In this document: one piece after another, positions 1 through 8,116 of the stretch
Layout of the letters: the number at the start of each line of letters is the position of its first letter
How positions within the stretch are numbered: position 1 is the first letter of the stretch
Source of the DNA: Geobacillus proteiniphilus
GTDB taxonomy: Bacteria > Bacillota > Bacilli > Bacillales > Anoxybacillaceae
Direction of reading: 5' to 3'
DNA length: 64,000 bases
Assembly: GCF_001908025.1 (NCBI RefSeq)
Contig: NZ_MQMG01000001.1
Location: 124,001-188,000 of the forward strand
Translations under genes and position numbers: made by a program
The notes under the pieces: generated by a model
Seen by the model: only the letters and a program-made list of their open reading frames with translations
Database searches by the model: none
Told to the model about the DNA's origin: nothing

Positions 1-497
1 GAGACGATTTTTTGCCTTGTTCGATGCACTTTTTCAAAATGGTCGGCAAGCCGGTCGAGCGTTTCATCGAGCGTGCCGCTCGCTTCACCGGCGCGCACCA
101 TATTGACAAACAATGGCGGGAAAATGCGGGGATGCTTTGCGGCTGCGGCAGAAAGCGGATTCCCTTCTCGGAGATGCTGTTCCATATCGTCGAGTGCACG
201 AGCAAGCGCTTTGCTTTCCGTTTGCTCCGCCAAAATGCGGATCGAATCAACGATCGTCACCCCGGCGCGCACAAGCGTTGCGAACTGGCGCAAAAAGACG
301 ACGAAGTGCTGCAGCTTGACGGCTCGTCCTATGGAAATTTCTTTGTTCCAAACAGATGACGGCACCTCGGCGATCACAATGGGGCGAATGCCTTTCTCCC
401 TCAATTTCAGGACAGCCTCACGGCGGGAGTTTGCGGCAATCGTCCCGGATTTTTTCCGTCCGCTTCGGTCGCGCCCCTCATACTTAAATTGCGCCAT
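1..497 (-). CDS. pilC: Type IV pilus inner-membrane platform protein PilC, C-terminus cut by window edge
   Basis: PilC/GspF-type polytopic platform protein on which PilB and PilT act to add or remove pilin subunits. The visible 165 residues start MAQFKYEGRDRSGRKKSGTI and contain the first T2SSF cytoplasmic domain, including the typical stretch with FLRQFATLVRAGV (about residues 68-80) and a later VNMVRAGEASGTL. The ATG is at 497 and overlaps the end of pilT by 14 bases, so translation is probably coupled. The membrane segments and second domain lie beyond base 1. Family assignment is firm; the rest of the protein cannot be seen. Confidence 0.9.
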   Translation of the reverse strand, partial: MAQFKYEGRDRSGRKKSGTIAANSRREAVLKLREKGIRPIVIAEVPSSVWNKEISIGRAVKLQHFVVFLRQFATLVRAGVTIVDSIRILAEQTESKALARALDDMEQHLREGNPLSAAAAKHPRIFPPLFVNMVRAGEASGTLDETLDRLADHFEKVHRTRQKIV

Positions 498-1539
498 CCG
501 CTCCACGCTCCCTTGTCAAATACGCTTCCGCGGCCAATGGATCAATACGGCCAGCGGCCACAAGCTCCCTGACGCTCATTTCCATCGTCTGCATGCCCAC
601 ACTGCGGCCCGTCTGCATAATATTGATGATTTGATGCTCTTTTTCATTGCGGATCAAATTGGCCACTGCGGCATTGTTGATTAAAATTTCCATAGCCGCC
701 GTCCGTCCTCTCTTCCGACCGTCGGGAAATAAACGTTGGGCCATGACGGCAACAAGGACGGAAGCGAGCTGCAGCCGAATTTGCGCCTGCTGGGCTGACG
801 GAAAGACGTCAATCATCCGTTCGATCGCCGCTGGGGCGCTCGCCGTATGAAGGGTGCCAAGCACTAAATGACCCGTTTCCGCGGCAGTGATCGCGGTTTG
901 GATCGTTTCCAAATCGCGCATTTCCCCGACTAAAATCACATCCGGATCTTGACGAAGCGCAGCGCGCAATCCGGCGGCAAAACTGTTCGTGTCAAAGCCA
1001 ACTTCCCGCTGGTCGATGATCGATTTTCCGTGCTGATGCAAATATTCAATCGGATCTTCCAGCGTAATGATATGTCTGGACATCGTTTTGTTCATGTAGT
1101 CGATCATCGCCGCCAATGTGGTCGATTTGCCGCTGCCGGTCGGCCCGGTGACAAGCACAAGCCCGTGCGGCTTTTCCGCGATGTGCTTTAACACGCTTGG
1201 CAAGCCGAGCTCTTCTAATGTCGGAATGCGCGGCGGGATGAGGCGCACGGCAAGCGACACGCACGACCGCTGCTTAAACACATTGATCCGGAAGCGGGAG
1301 ACACCCGCAATACCGTACGAAAAATCAAGCTCCCCCGTTTCTTGAAACTGCTGCCAAAGCGGCGGCGGAATGATGGCTTTCGCCATTTGTTCCGTGTCCT
1401 CCGGGTTCAGCCGTTCTTGCCCATACGCCTTCAGTTCCCCATTCACCCGAAAAATCGGCGGCGCCCCGACCGTCAAATGTACGTCAGACGCACGGTATTC
1501 AAAAGCCGCACGCAACAACGCCTCAAGCTTTTCCTTCAT
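484..1539 (-). CDS. pilT: Pilus retraction ATPase PilT
   Basis: Hexameric cytoplasmic ATPase that depolymerises type IV pili and so powers twitching and DNA or surface retraction. About 351 residues, the usual PilT length. Visible motifs: N-terminal SDVHLTVG, Walker A GPTGSGKST (about 132-140), Asp/Walker B region DPDVILVGEMRD, a conserved HLVLGTLHT, and the C-terminal AQIRLQLA retraction-type motif that separates PilT from PilB. An upstream in-frame GTG at 1548 gives three more residues; the ATG at 1539 is preferred because GGGTGA lies about 7 bases before it. It sits between pilB (gap about 12 bases) and pilC. A retraction ATPase shows this is a dynamic pilus rather than only a ComG-type pseudopilus. 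Confidence 0.93.
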   Translation of the reverse strand: MKEKLEALLRAAFEYRASDVHLTVGAPPIFRVNGELKAYGQERLNPEDTEQMAKAIIPPPLWQQFQETGELDFSYGIAGVSRFRINVFKQRSCVSLAVRLIPPRIPTLEELGLPSVLKHIAEKPHGLVLVTGPTGSGKSTTLAAMIDYMNKTMSRHIITLEDPIEYLHQHGKSIIDQREVGFDTNSFAAGLRAALRQDPDVILVGEMRDLETIQTAITAAETGHLVLGTLHTASAPAAIERMIDVFPSAQQAQIRLQLASVLVAVMAQRLFPDGRKRGRTAAMEILINNAAVANLIRNEKEHQIINIMQTGRSVGMQTMEMSVRELVAAGRIDPLAAEAYLTRERGADGAI

Positions 1540-1551
1540 CCGTCTCACCCA

Positions 1552-3216
1552 TCAATGCAAAATGGCCACTTTCAGCACTTCTTCAAGCGTCGTCAACCCT
1601 TGCTTCACTTTCAACAGCCCGTCATCGAGCAAAAAGATCATTTTGTTTTGAATGGCGAGTTCCCGCAACTTCGAAAACGGCTCATTGTTTAAAATGACGC
1701 GGCGCATCTCGTCCGTCATGACAAGCAATTCGTGGATCGCGAGTCTCCCGCGGTAACCGGTCATATTGCACGTCGGGCAGCCGCGGCCACGGACGAGTTG
1801 GCGGATGTCGATGCCCCGACGGGCGAAAATGTCCCGCTCCCGCTTCGTCGGCTCATACACCTCCTGGCAGTCGCGGCAGATGCGGCGCACAAGCCGCTGC
1901 GAGACAACGCCAGCGAGCGATGTGGCCACTAAAAACGGCTCAATCCCCATATCGATCAGGCGGGTGATCGTGCTTAACGCATCGTTCGTATGGAGCGTGC
2001 TTAACACTAAATGCCCGGTGAGTGAGGCGCGGATCGCCACTTCCGCCGTCTCGCGGTCGCGAATCTCCCCGACCATGATGATGTTCGGGTCTTGGCGCAA
2101 AATCGAGCGAAGCCCTTGGGCAAACGTTAAGCCGACATTCGGGTTGACTTGAATTTGGTTGACGCCTTCGATCTGATATTCAACCGGATCTTCGATCGTA
2201 ATGATGTTGACATGTTCGCTGTTTAAATGATTGAGCGCCGCGTAAAGCGTCGACGATTTCCCCGAACCGGTCGGCCCGGTGATCAAAATGATGCCGTTCG
2301 GACGCTCGATCAAACGGATGAACCGATCTAAATTGACCGGGTTGAAGCCAAGTTTATGAATATCGTTTAACGCCGCACCCAAATCGAGGACGCGCATCAC
2401 GATTTTCTCCCCATACACCGTCGGCAATGTCGACACGCGCAAATCAACGGGATGAAAATCGATGTTCATTTTGATCCGCCCGTCTTGCGGCACACGATGC
2501 TCGGTGATGTCCATGTTGGCCAAAATTTTGATCCTCGCCGTCAACATGCTTTGCATATGTTTCGGCAGCGCCCTCTCCGTTCGAAGCAAGCCGTCAATTC
2601 GATAACGGATGAGCACTTTTGTCTCCTGCGGATCGATATGAATATCGCTTGCCCGCTGTTCGACAGCAAGCTGCAAAATTTGGTTCACTAGGCGAACAAT
2701 CGGGGAATCGTCCTCGGCCGTCCGCCCGTCTTCGCGCATCTCCGTCGGCGGCGCTGGCAGCAAATCATCAAACGATTCGTCCATGTCATAATATTTATTG
2801 ATCGCCCGCAAAATATCATCCTTTGAAGCGATCGCTGTTTCGATCTGAAACCCCGTTGACAAGCGCAAATCATCAATAGCAAAAAAATCCATTGGATCAG
2901 CCATTGCAACGAGCAATCGATCGTCTTCCACCTTAAGGGGCATGATCAGATGGCGGCGAGCAAACTCTTTTGGCACTAGGCTCGTCGCTTTCGGATCAAT
3001 CGGGTAGCGATACAAGCTGACATGAGGAATGCCGAGCTGAAACTCAAGCGCCTCAATGAGCTGCTGCTCTGTGATGTAACCTCGCTGCAGCAACGCATCG
3101 CCAAGCTTTTGCCCAGGCGTTTTCTCACGCAACGCTTCAGCCAGCTGTTCTTCCGTAATCAGCCCCGCTTCCACCAACAAATCACCGAGGCGTTTCCGCT
3201 CACGTTTTTTGTTCAT
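1552..3216 (-). CDS. pilB: Pilus extension ATPase PilB (GspE family)
   Basis: Hexameric ATPase that drives pilin polymerisation through PilC. It has 554 residues. Domains in order: two short helical MshEN-type repeats (about 9-60, each with LGDLL/LGDAL plus an ITEEQL/ITEQQL motif), a T2SSE N-domain (about 60-150), and the ATPase core with Walker A GPTGSGKS (314-321), Walker B DPNIIMVGEIRD (376-387) and HLVLSTLHT. The zinc-binding tetracysteine (C447, C450, C480, C483) typical of extension ATPases is present. MshEN domains bind cyclic-di-GMP in some homologues, so c-di-GMP control is possible but only inferred. Its ATG overlaps the stop of the upstream VanW-like gene (ATGA). Confidence 0.94.
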   Translation of the reverse strand: MNKKRERKRLGDLLVEAGLITEEQLAEALREKTPGQKLGDALLQRGYITEQQLIEALEFQLGIPHVSLYRYPIDPKATSLVPKEFARRHLIMPLKVEDDRLLVAMADPMDFFAIDDLRLSTGFQIETAIASKDDILRAINKYYDMDESFDDLLPAPPTEMREDGRTAEDDSPIVRLVNQILQLAVEQRASDIHIDPQETKVLIRYRIDGLLRTERALPKHMQSMLTARIKILANMDITEHRVPQDGRIKMNIDFHPVDLRVSTLPTVYGEKIVMRVLDLGAALNDIHKLGFNPVNLDRFIRLIERPNGIILITGPTGSGKSSTLYAALNHLNSEHVNIITIEDPVEYQIEGVNQIQVNPNVGLTFAQGLRSILRQDPNIIMVGEIRDRETAEVAIRASLTGHLVLSTLHTNDALSTITRLIDMGIEPFLVATSLAGVVSQRLVRRICRDCQEVYEPTKRERDIFARRGIDIRQLVRGRGCPTCNMTGYRGRLAIHELLVMTDEMRRVILNNEPFSKLRELAIQNKMIFLLDDGLLKVKQGLTTLEEVLKVAILH

Positions 3217-4553
3217 CGGCTTCCCCCGCTTTCCCCGCTTTGCTTCGATTCGGTTGAAGGGGCTGCGTTGGTCTGGTCGCTGCCGCTTTGCCCTTCGCCG
3301 TTTTGGACTTCTGATTTCTCTTGACCGCTTTCCGCTTCAGTCTGACCGCTATTCGTTGCATCAGACGGTGAAGATGGCGTTTCGCTTCCTTCCCCCGTTG
3401 TATTGGATGAAGATTCTGGGACTTCAAGCCCTCTTACCTCAACCGCATACGTCGGAGGGTAAAAATCCTCGCTCACCGTCTCTTTGCGGATCAGCCGGGA
3501 GCCATCGCGCACTTCGCGTTCGACTTTTACAAGCAATCCAGAACGGCCGACTTGTTTCGTCACGGTTTCATCCGGCGCCAACCGGGCATCGTATTGAATG
3601 ATTTTGCGCGGTTCGATCCGCTCTAGCCCGCTCGTGCGCACGATATATTGATACGCAAACGGCCAACCGTACACTAACGCTTTCACTTGGCGGCCATCGT
3701 AGCGAAGAATGAGCGTATAGTCCGTCGAGTTCGGATTCAACCATTGTAAATCGCGTTTGTCATCCACCTTGGCCTCAAATCCCGGAGGAATGCCATCTGG
3801 AAGCGAACTTCCCGCATACCGTTCCATCAACAAAAAATTCGTCGACAGCACAGCACGATACACCGCTGATGCCAATGCGTCGACAGCCTGATTCGACAGC
3901 CCGCCACCAGCCTGCTGAATCACGGCGCGCAACGAGACCAATTGATTGGCGCGGAGGACGACGCGGCGTTCCGAAGCAAGAAAACGGGAGAGACTTTGAT
4001 CGCGAACGGCAACAGCCGCTTCACTCACGACCGTCTGCCCCTTCCCGGAAGAGGGAAGATAATGGGCCAAGTCGAGCGGCTTGTTCGGAACGGCAAGCTG
4101 GGACGCCGCCGCCTCCAAATCCGCTTCCAACGCTTTGAGATCCAAGGCGGGGACTGCCGCCGGCGGGAGAAGGCGTTCAACGGTTTCCATGCAAGCGCTC
4201 ATGTCAGCCAACACAAGAAGCGGCGAGGAACGGCCGTTGACCACGTTTTTTGTGCTTTCCGACAAGCGAAATGTAAAGATGTCAGCCGGCAGCTCGGCTT
4301 TCTTTTCTTGATAGCGGACCGAAATCGAAGCTGTCGATCGCCAGTCGCTCACCTTGTCTGCCACCGCCTGTTGGGCTTCCGCTCTCGTCATCCCAGCAAG
4401 CGAAATCGGCCCGACGTACGTCCCGGAGCGATAGCGGTCTTGATCAGGGCCAAACGACTCATAAGCCAAAACGCCCAAGCGGGCAAAGGTGAGGAAATAA
4501 ACGGTGCAAACCGCCATCACGATAAACAGTTTTCCTATGGAAGCCGCTCTCAC
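3213..4553 (-). CDS. Membrane-anchored VanW-like / G5-domain protein of the pilus operon
   Basis: About 446 residues. An N-terminal transmembrane anchor (IGKLFIVMAVCTVYFLTFAR) is followed by an extracellular region with YVGPISLAGMTRAEAQQAV, which matches the repeat that precedes VanW domains. A degenerate VanW-like segment follows (about 235-330), then a G5 domain (about 330-400, ending DFYPPTYAVEVRGL), then a low-complexity Ser/Thr/Glu/Gly tail of about 60 residues. G5 domains occur in proteins that bind cell-wall sugars. I chose the GTG at 4553 because AAGGGGGAG lies 6 bases upstream; a GTG at 4574 overlaps the previous stop (GTGA) and is the alternative. It could anchor or guide the pilus through peptidoglycan, which is inference from its position just before pilB. 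Confidence 0.75.
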   Translation of the reverse strand: MRAASIGKLFIVMAVCTVYFLTFARLGVLAYESFGPDQDRYRSGTYVGPISLAGMTRAEAQQAVADKVSDWRSTASISVRYQEKKAELPADIFTFRLSESTKNVVNGRSSPLLVLADMSACMETVERLLPPAAVPALDLKALEADLEAAASQLAVPNKPLDLAHYLPSSGKGQTVVSEAAVAVRDQSLSRFLASERRVVLRANQLVSLRAVIQQAGGGLSNQAVDALASAVYRAVLSTNFLLMERYAGSSLPDGIPPGFEAKVDDKRDLQWLNPNSTDYTLILRYDGRQVKALVYGWPFAYQYIVRTSGLERIEPRKIIQYDARLAPDETVTKQVGRSGLLVKVEREVRDGSRLIRKETVSEDFYPPTYAVEVRGLEVPESSSNTTGEGSETPSSPSDATNSGQTEAESGQEKSEVQNGEGQSGSDQTNAAPSTESKQSGESGGSR

Positions 4554-4570
4554 CTCGAGCTCCCCCTTTT

Positions 4571-5341
4571 TCACTCAGCTTCGATGTTCATCGACACATC
4601 GACAATGACGCTTGGACCCGCCTCTTGCGCTTTTCTCACATCTTCTTCGCGAAGCGTCGTTCCCGCTGGAAACAGAAGTTCGCCGTTCAAATCATAAATA
4701 TCCTTGGTCACCCGTTTCCCCGCAAGAAGCGCCACTTGCTTTTCACGGAGCGATTCAAGCGCTTCGACATTTTCCGCTGTCTCCGACATAGCTTGGATCT
4801 GTTCAGGAATGTTGCTGGCCTCTGTTTCTTTTTCATTCTTTTGAATGAGCATCGACGCATCGGAAAGGAGAGCTCCCGAAGCGTCGTCGCTGACGATCAA
4901 TATATCCTTTCCATAAGTCAACACTTGGGCGGATGGCAACACCGCTTCTCCACTTTCAAGGCGAAGGGCGATGCCGATAATATCCCCTGTCTCTTCGTTT
5001 AGGAAAAACTCATGGACTTCCCCCAAAAGCTGTCCTTTGCGCGTGATGGCTTTTGTATTTTTGATGCGGATTTGCTTGTTGACAAGCTGGTTGGCAATCG
5101 GAATTTCCGCCAAATCAATGACATCATGGCTGCTTGCCACCGTAACGGCGAATTCGCCGATTCCGACGATTTTTTTAAACGGAATCGCTTTTAAACTGAG
5201 TTGCACATCTTCTTGCTCGACAGTCAAAAAATCGATGGAACCTTTATCAGGATTAATGACAAAGCTTTTCACGGCGCCGATTTGCATCCCATCCGCAATG
5301 CTGATGATCGGCAATCCGATGATTTGCGCGCTCGCTTTCAT
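4571..5341 (-). CDS. PRC-barrel domain protein
   Basis: About 256 residues, soluble. Two PRC-barrel modules can be seen: about 1-75 (IIGLPIISIADGMQIGAVKSF then an FKKIVGIGEFAVTV stretch) and about 85-160 (KAITRKGQLLGEVHEFFLNEETGDI). A C-terminal region follows (about 200-256) with GKRVTKDIYDLNGELLFPAGTTL, a motif seen in proteins that set up assembly platforms. PRC barrels are small beta-barrels that bind RNA-processing, photosynthetic or cell-division partners; no enzyme activity is expected. The start at 5341 has GAGGTGAAGAGG directly upstream; an ATG at 5359 would add six residues. The tight operon position before the G5 protein and pilB suggests a cytoplasmic assembly or positioning factor for the pilus, but this is inferred only. 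Confidence 0.7.
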   Translation of the reverse strand: MKASAQIIGLPIISIADGMQIGAVKSFVINPDKGSIDFLTVEQEDVQLSLKAIPFKKIVGIGEFAVTVASSHDVIDLAEIPIANQLVNKQIRIKNTKAITRKGQLLGEVHEFFLNEETGDIIGIALRLESGEAVLPSAQVLTYGKDILIVSDDASGALLSDASMLIQKNEKETEASNIPEQIQAMSETAENVEALESLREKQVALLAGKRVTKDIYDLNGELLFPAGTTLREEDVRKAQEAGPSVIVDVSMNIEAE

Positions 5342-5351
5342 CCTCTTCACC

Positions 5352-6806
5352 TCAACCATTTGCTAATGTAGCGGCGATTTCCCGCCAGAGTGCCAGTTCA
5401 GCCGCGATAGCTGGATAGTTTGAAAAACGTCGCTCGAGCTGGTCAACCCACGCACGAAGCTGTTGGCCATTTTGTTCCAGTGCATAATGCTCCAACAGCA
5501 GGCGGGCGAATACGTAGTAATCGCGATCGGAAAGCGGGGCTTGCAAACATTGATGCAGGCATTGTTCATACGCATCGGCCGTCAAACGGCGGCGGCTCAG
5601 CATCAATTCCGCTGCCGCCATTTGCGCTTTTTCCGAAGCAACCAAATGCATTGGTTCTTCAGCAAACGGCTCATCTGCCGCCTCGACGCATTCTTCATAT
5701 TGAGGATTCTCTTCGGAATCCGCCTTTTGTTCCTCTTGCTGCTCGGAAGCGTCCGCTGTTTTTTCGCTGACCATCGCTTCAGCAGCTGATCTCAACGAAA
5801 CGGCATCATCCACGAGCCGATCCATCCAATCGACCGCACCGCTGTCTTGATCATGTCCAATCTCAAGGCCATCAGCAAACATCACGCCATCGTCCTCGAA
5901 GCTTTCCGCCTCCACGCGTTGTCCTTCTTTATGATGCCAGATGTCATGGATTCCGGCAAATCCATCCTCATCCGGAGCCACGGCCGCCTCGAAAAAGACG
6001 CCTCCGTGCTCCCGTTTGACGCTGTCCGTTGAAGAGAACTCGTATTCTCCGCCTTCCACGCGCTCTGAGAAACGATCATCCATGCTCATCCATGCATCCC
6101 ATTCATTCTCGCCGCGGCTCTCACCCTTAACGATTTCTGCTGCATTCAGAACCGGCTCATCGGCTTGCGATCCTTCATTTCCGCTCTCTTTTGACACTTC
6201 ATCAAGCACCGCTGTCTCAAGGTCCGGCGTCACAGCGCCCGGCCACTGATCCAACCAATCGGAAACACGCCGCAGCGGTTCGGACGCTCCAACGATTTCT
6301 TCCGCTTGCTCCCACGGTGGAACAGTTTCTGCCGCTGCCTCCATCAACAAGTCAGCGGGAGAATGGTTCACTTCTTCCGACCGTTCTGCTGTCTGCTCTA
6401 TCGATGATGATTCATTAGGTTCAGAAAGGGGCGGCGCTTGATCAAACTGGATCGACGGCAACGGCGCCTTTGGCAAAACAGGGACAGAAGCCAAAGATTC
6501 CGGCGCCGACCGCTCCTCTTTTTCTTCTTTTACAAAACTTGATTCACGAGAAGCCCCGGCGCGGTAAAGAGCAGCGCCAAATCGGCGGTCAAGCAAATAC
6601 GATGCAGCCGCCAACAACAAAAGAACAAGAAGCCCGGCCTGCCAAAGCGGAATGATCGAACTAGCAAATTCGGCCAAAAGCGCAGCCAACAGCGCCATAA
6701 CAACCGCTGTAAGCCCCCCAAGCCGGCTGAAGCCAAGCGGAAGAAGCCAAATCAGCAGCAGCGCCACGACAAAAGCACCGGCATACATGAGCGCCTCTTT
6801 CATCAT
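5352..6806 (-). CDS. First gene of pilus operon: acidic membrane-anchored protein of unknown function
   Basis: I do not recognise this 484-residue protein. Two or three hydrophobic helices lie at the N-terminus (about 5-75), then a long very acidic, Glu/Ser-rich low-complexity region (about 95-400), then a compact helical C-terminus (about 410-484) that looks like one or two TPR-like helices (ASEKAQMAAAELML through LERRFSNYPAIAAELALW). It leads the operon PRC protein-VanW/G5-pilB-pilT-pilC. The Shine-Dalgarno is a run of seven G (6808-6814) almost touching the first ATG, so the second ATG (6803) is an equally good start. It may be a scaffold between membrane and cytoplasmic pilus parts; nothing in the sequence proves that. 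Confidence 0.7.
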   Translation of the reverse strand: MMKEALMYAGAFVVALLLIWLLPLGFSRLGGLTAVVMALLAALLAEFASSIIPLWQAGLLVLLLLAAASYLLDRRFGAALYRAGASRESSFVKEEKEERSAPESLASVPVLPKAPLPSIQFDQAPPLSEPNESSSIEQTAERSEEVNHSPADLLMEAAAETVPPWEQAEEIVGASEPLRRVSDWLDQWPGAVTPDLETAVLDEVSKESGNEGSQADEPVLNAAEIVKGESRGENEWDAWMSMDDRFSERVEGGEYEFSSTDSVKREHGGVFFEAAVAPDEDGFAGIHDIWHHKEGQRVEAESFEDDGVMFADGLEIGHDQDSGAVDWMDRLVDDAVSLRSAAEAMVSEKTADASEQQEEQKADSEENPQYEECVEAADEPFAEEPMHLVASEKAQMAAAELMLSRRRLTADAYEQCLHQCLQAPLSDRDYYVFARLLLEHYALEQNGQQLRAWVDQLERRFSNYPAIAAELALWREIAATLANG

Positions 6807-6879
6807 GCCCCCCCGTTTCTTCTATGACAAAAGACCTCTTTTATACTAAAAATCTGCAACATTCGACTCTTACTTATTG

Positions 6880-6885
6880 TATAAT
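6880..6885 (+). promoter_or_regulatory. Probable sigma-A -10 for the prepilin operon
   Basis: TATAAT at 6880-6885 lies 33 bases before the first prepilin gene, with GAAAGAAGG as Shine-Dalgarno just before the ATG at 6919. No convincing -35 hexamer at the normal distance was found, so an activator may be needed. On the other strand a TATAAA (about 6837-6842) could serve the divergent pilus operon, which would make the 112-base gap a shared divergent control region. Confidence 0.4.
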
Positions 6886-6918
6886 AAAGTTACATATTTT
6901 GAAAGAAGGTTGTGATCA

Positions 6919-7551
6919 ATGACGGACAAGAATTTTTTTTCCTGCCGACGCACTTTAGGGTTCACCCTTATCGAGACATTGTTGTCCATCACGCTGTTGT
7001 CTGCGGTGGCGATCGGCTTGTTTTCCTTTTTCACCCACGCTATGACGTATACAGCCGATAACGAACGACGAACGGTGGCCATCAACGTGGCGCGTGGAAC
7101 GATGGCGTACTTTGAAAAAAATGTTCTCTTTTCTTCCTTATCGAATTACATGACAGAGAACAATCTTTCATTTCTTAAAGTAGAGAAAAACAGCTGCAGC
7201 CATGAAGCCTTGTCCTCTTTATTGTTTCCAAGCGGAAATCAGGGCGAAACGATAAGCTCTCAACAATCATGCACCGCCCAGCTCGCCCCAACAATCAATG
7301 ATGTTCAATACGAAACAACGGTGTACATCATCCGCTGCGATCAAGAAGGATGGGACGGATTCCTCACCTCCTCTGAATTTGCGTCATTGCCGGAGCGGCT
7401 CAAAGAAGAGATCCGTCGTGAACGAAACAACATGATCTCCTCCGAAGCCGGCACCTACATGGCGAAACTGTACGCCGTTGTCCGTTGGGGAGAACGAAAC
7501 GGCGACATCACATGGGTGGAAGGAGTGGTGACCGATGAGACGATCCGTTAA
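6919..7551 (+). CDS. Type IV prepilin-like protein (minor pilin), class III signal peptide
   Basis: 210 residues. The leader MTDKNFFSCRRTLG ends in Gly and is followed by FTLIETLLSITLL, the standard prepilin peptidase site (cleavage after G, then N-methylated Phe, with Glu at mature position 5) and a hydrophobic helix. The rest is a soluble globular domain with three cysteines (C91, C116 and C136 approximately). PulG/GspH-like architecture. It begins a three-gene plus-strand operon and its end overlaps the next start by 17 bases. It is likely a minor or priming pilin; whether the major pilin lies left of the window cannot be told. Confidence 0.82.
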   Translation: MTDKNFFSCRRTLGFTLIETLLSITLLSAVAIGLFSFFTHAMTYTADNERRTVAINVARGTMAYFEKNVLFSSLSNYMTENNLSFLKVEKNSCSHEALSSLLFPSGNQGETISSQQSCTAQLAPTINDVQYETTVYIIRCDQEGWDGFLTSSEFASLPERLKEEIRRERNNMISSEAGTYMAKLYAVVRWGERNGDITWVEGVVTDETIR

Positions 7552-8104
7552 CACCCAAGATGGGATGACGCTTGTCGAGCTGTTGGCCGCCATTTCCATT
7601 TCCATGTTGATCATTGGCGCCATCTATACTGTTTTTCTAGCGGGCATTCGCGTTTATCAGCACATCGGCATTGAAAGTGAATTGCGGAGCGAGGCGGATT
7701 ACGCGGTGGCACGCATCATGAATGCCTTGTACATGTTCTCGCCGGACGGCCTTGAAGCCGATCGGAGCCAAGAAAACAAAACGCTTAGTCAACTGTCGTT
7801 TGTCAAAAACGAGCAATTCAAAACGAACAACCAAGTCGGTCTTGTTTCCCGCGAAACCGCGGCGCAATCGGTCCATCGAATCATTTCGATTAAAGACGGA
7901 AAACTGATGATGGACGGGGAAGCGATTACATCCACACGCCTTTTGCTGGACGATTCTTCCTCCTTTTCGTTCCGTTGCGCGCGCAGAGACGGAGAAATTT
8001 GCCGAAGTGGGGTTATCACCATCATCTTAACGATCAAAGATGGGAATAACAACGGGATGCTTTCAATAAAACCTTTCACTTTACAGACGGAATTCGGTTT
8101 TTAG
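7535..8104 (+). CDS. Prepilin-like minor pilin (PilW/ComGF-type)
   Basis: 189 residues with prepilin leader MRRSVNTQDG and then MTLVELLAAISISMLIIGAI, giving the conserved cleavage Gly, Glu+5 and the N-terminal helix. The soluble part has a PulJ/PilW-like layout with ELRSEADYAVARIMNAL after the helix, typical for minor pilins of the J/W class. Its ATG (7535) lies inside the end of the upstream prepilin gene with AAGGAGTGG just before it, so the two are translationally coupled. It ends 12 bases before the PilX-like gene. Probable role: part of the tip-initiation complex of the pilus. Confidence 0.82.
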   Translation: MRRSVNTQDGMTLVELLAAISISMLIIGAIYTVFLAGIRVYQHIGIESELRSEADYAVARIMNALYMFSPDGLEADRSQENKTLSQLSFVKNEQFKTNNQVGLVSRETAAQSVHRIISIKDGKLMMDGEAITSTRLLLDDSSSFSFRCARRDGEICRSGVITIILTIKDGNNNGMLSIKPFTLQTEFGF

Positions 8105-8116
8105 GGGGGAGGCCCT

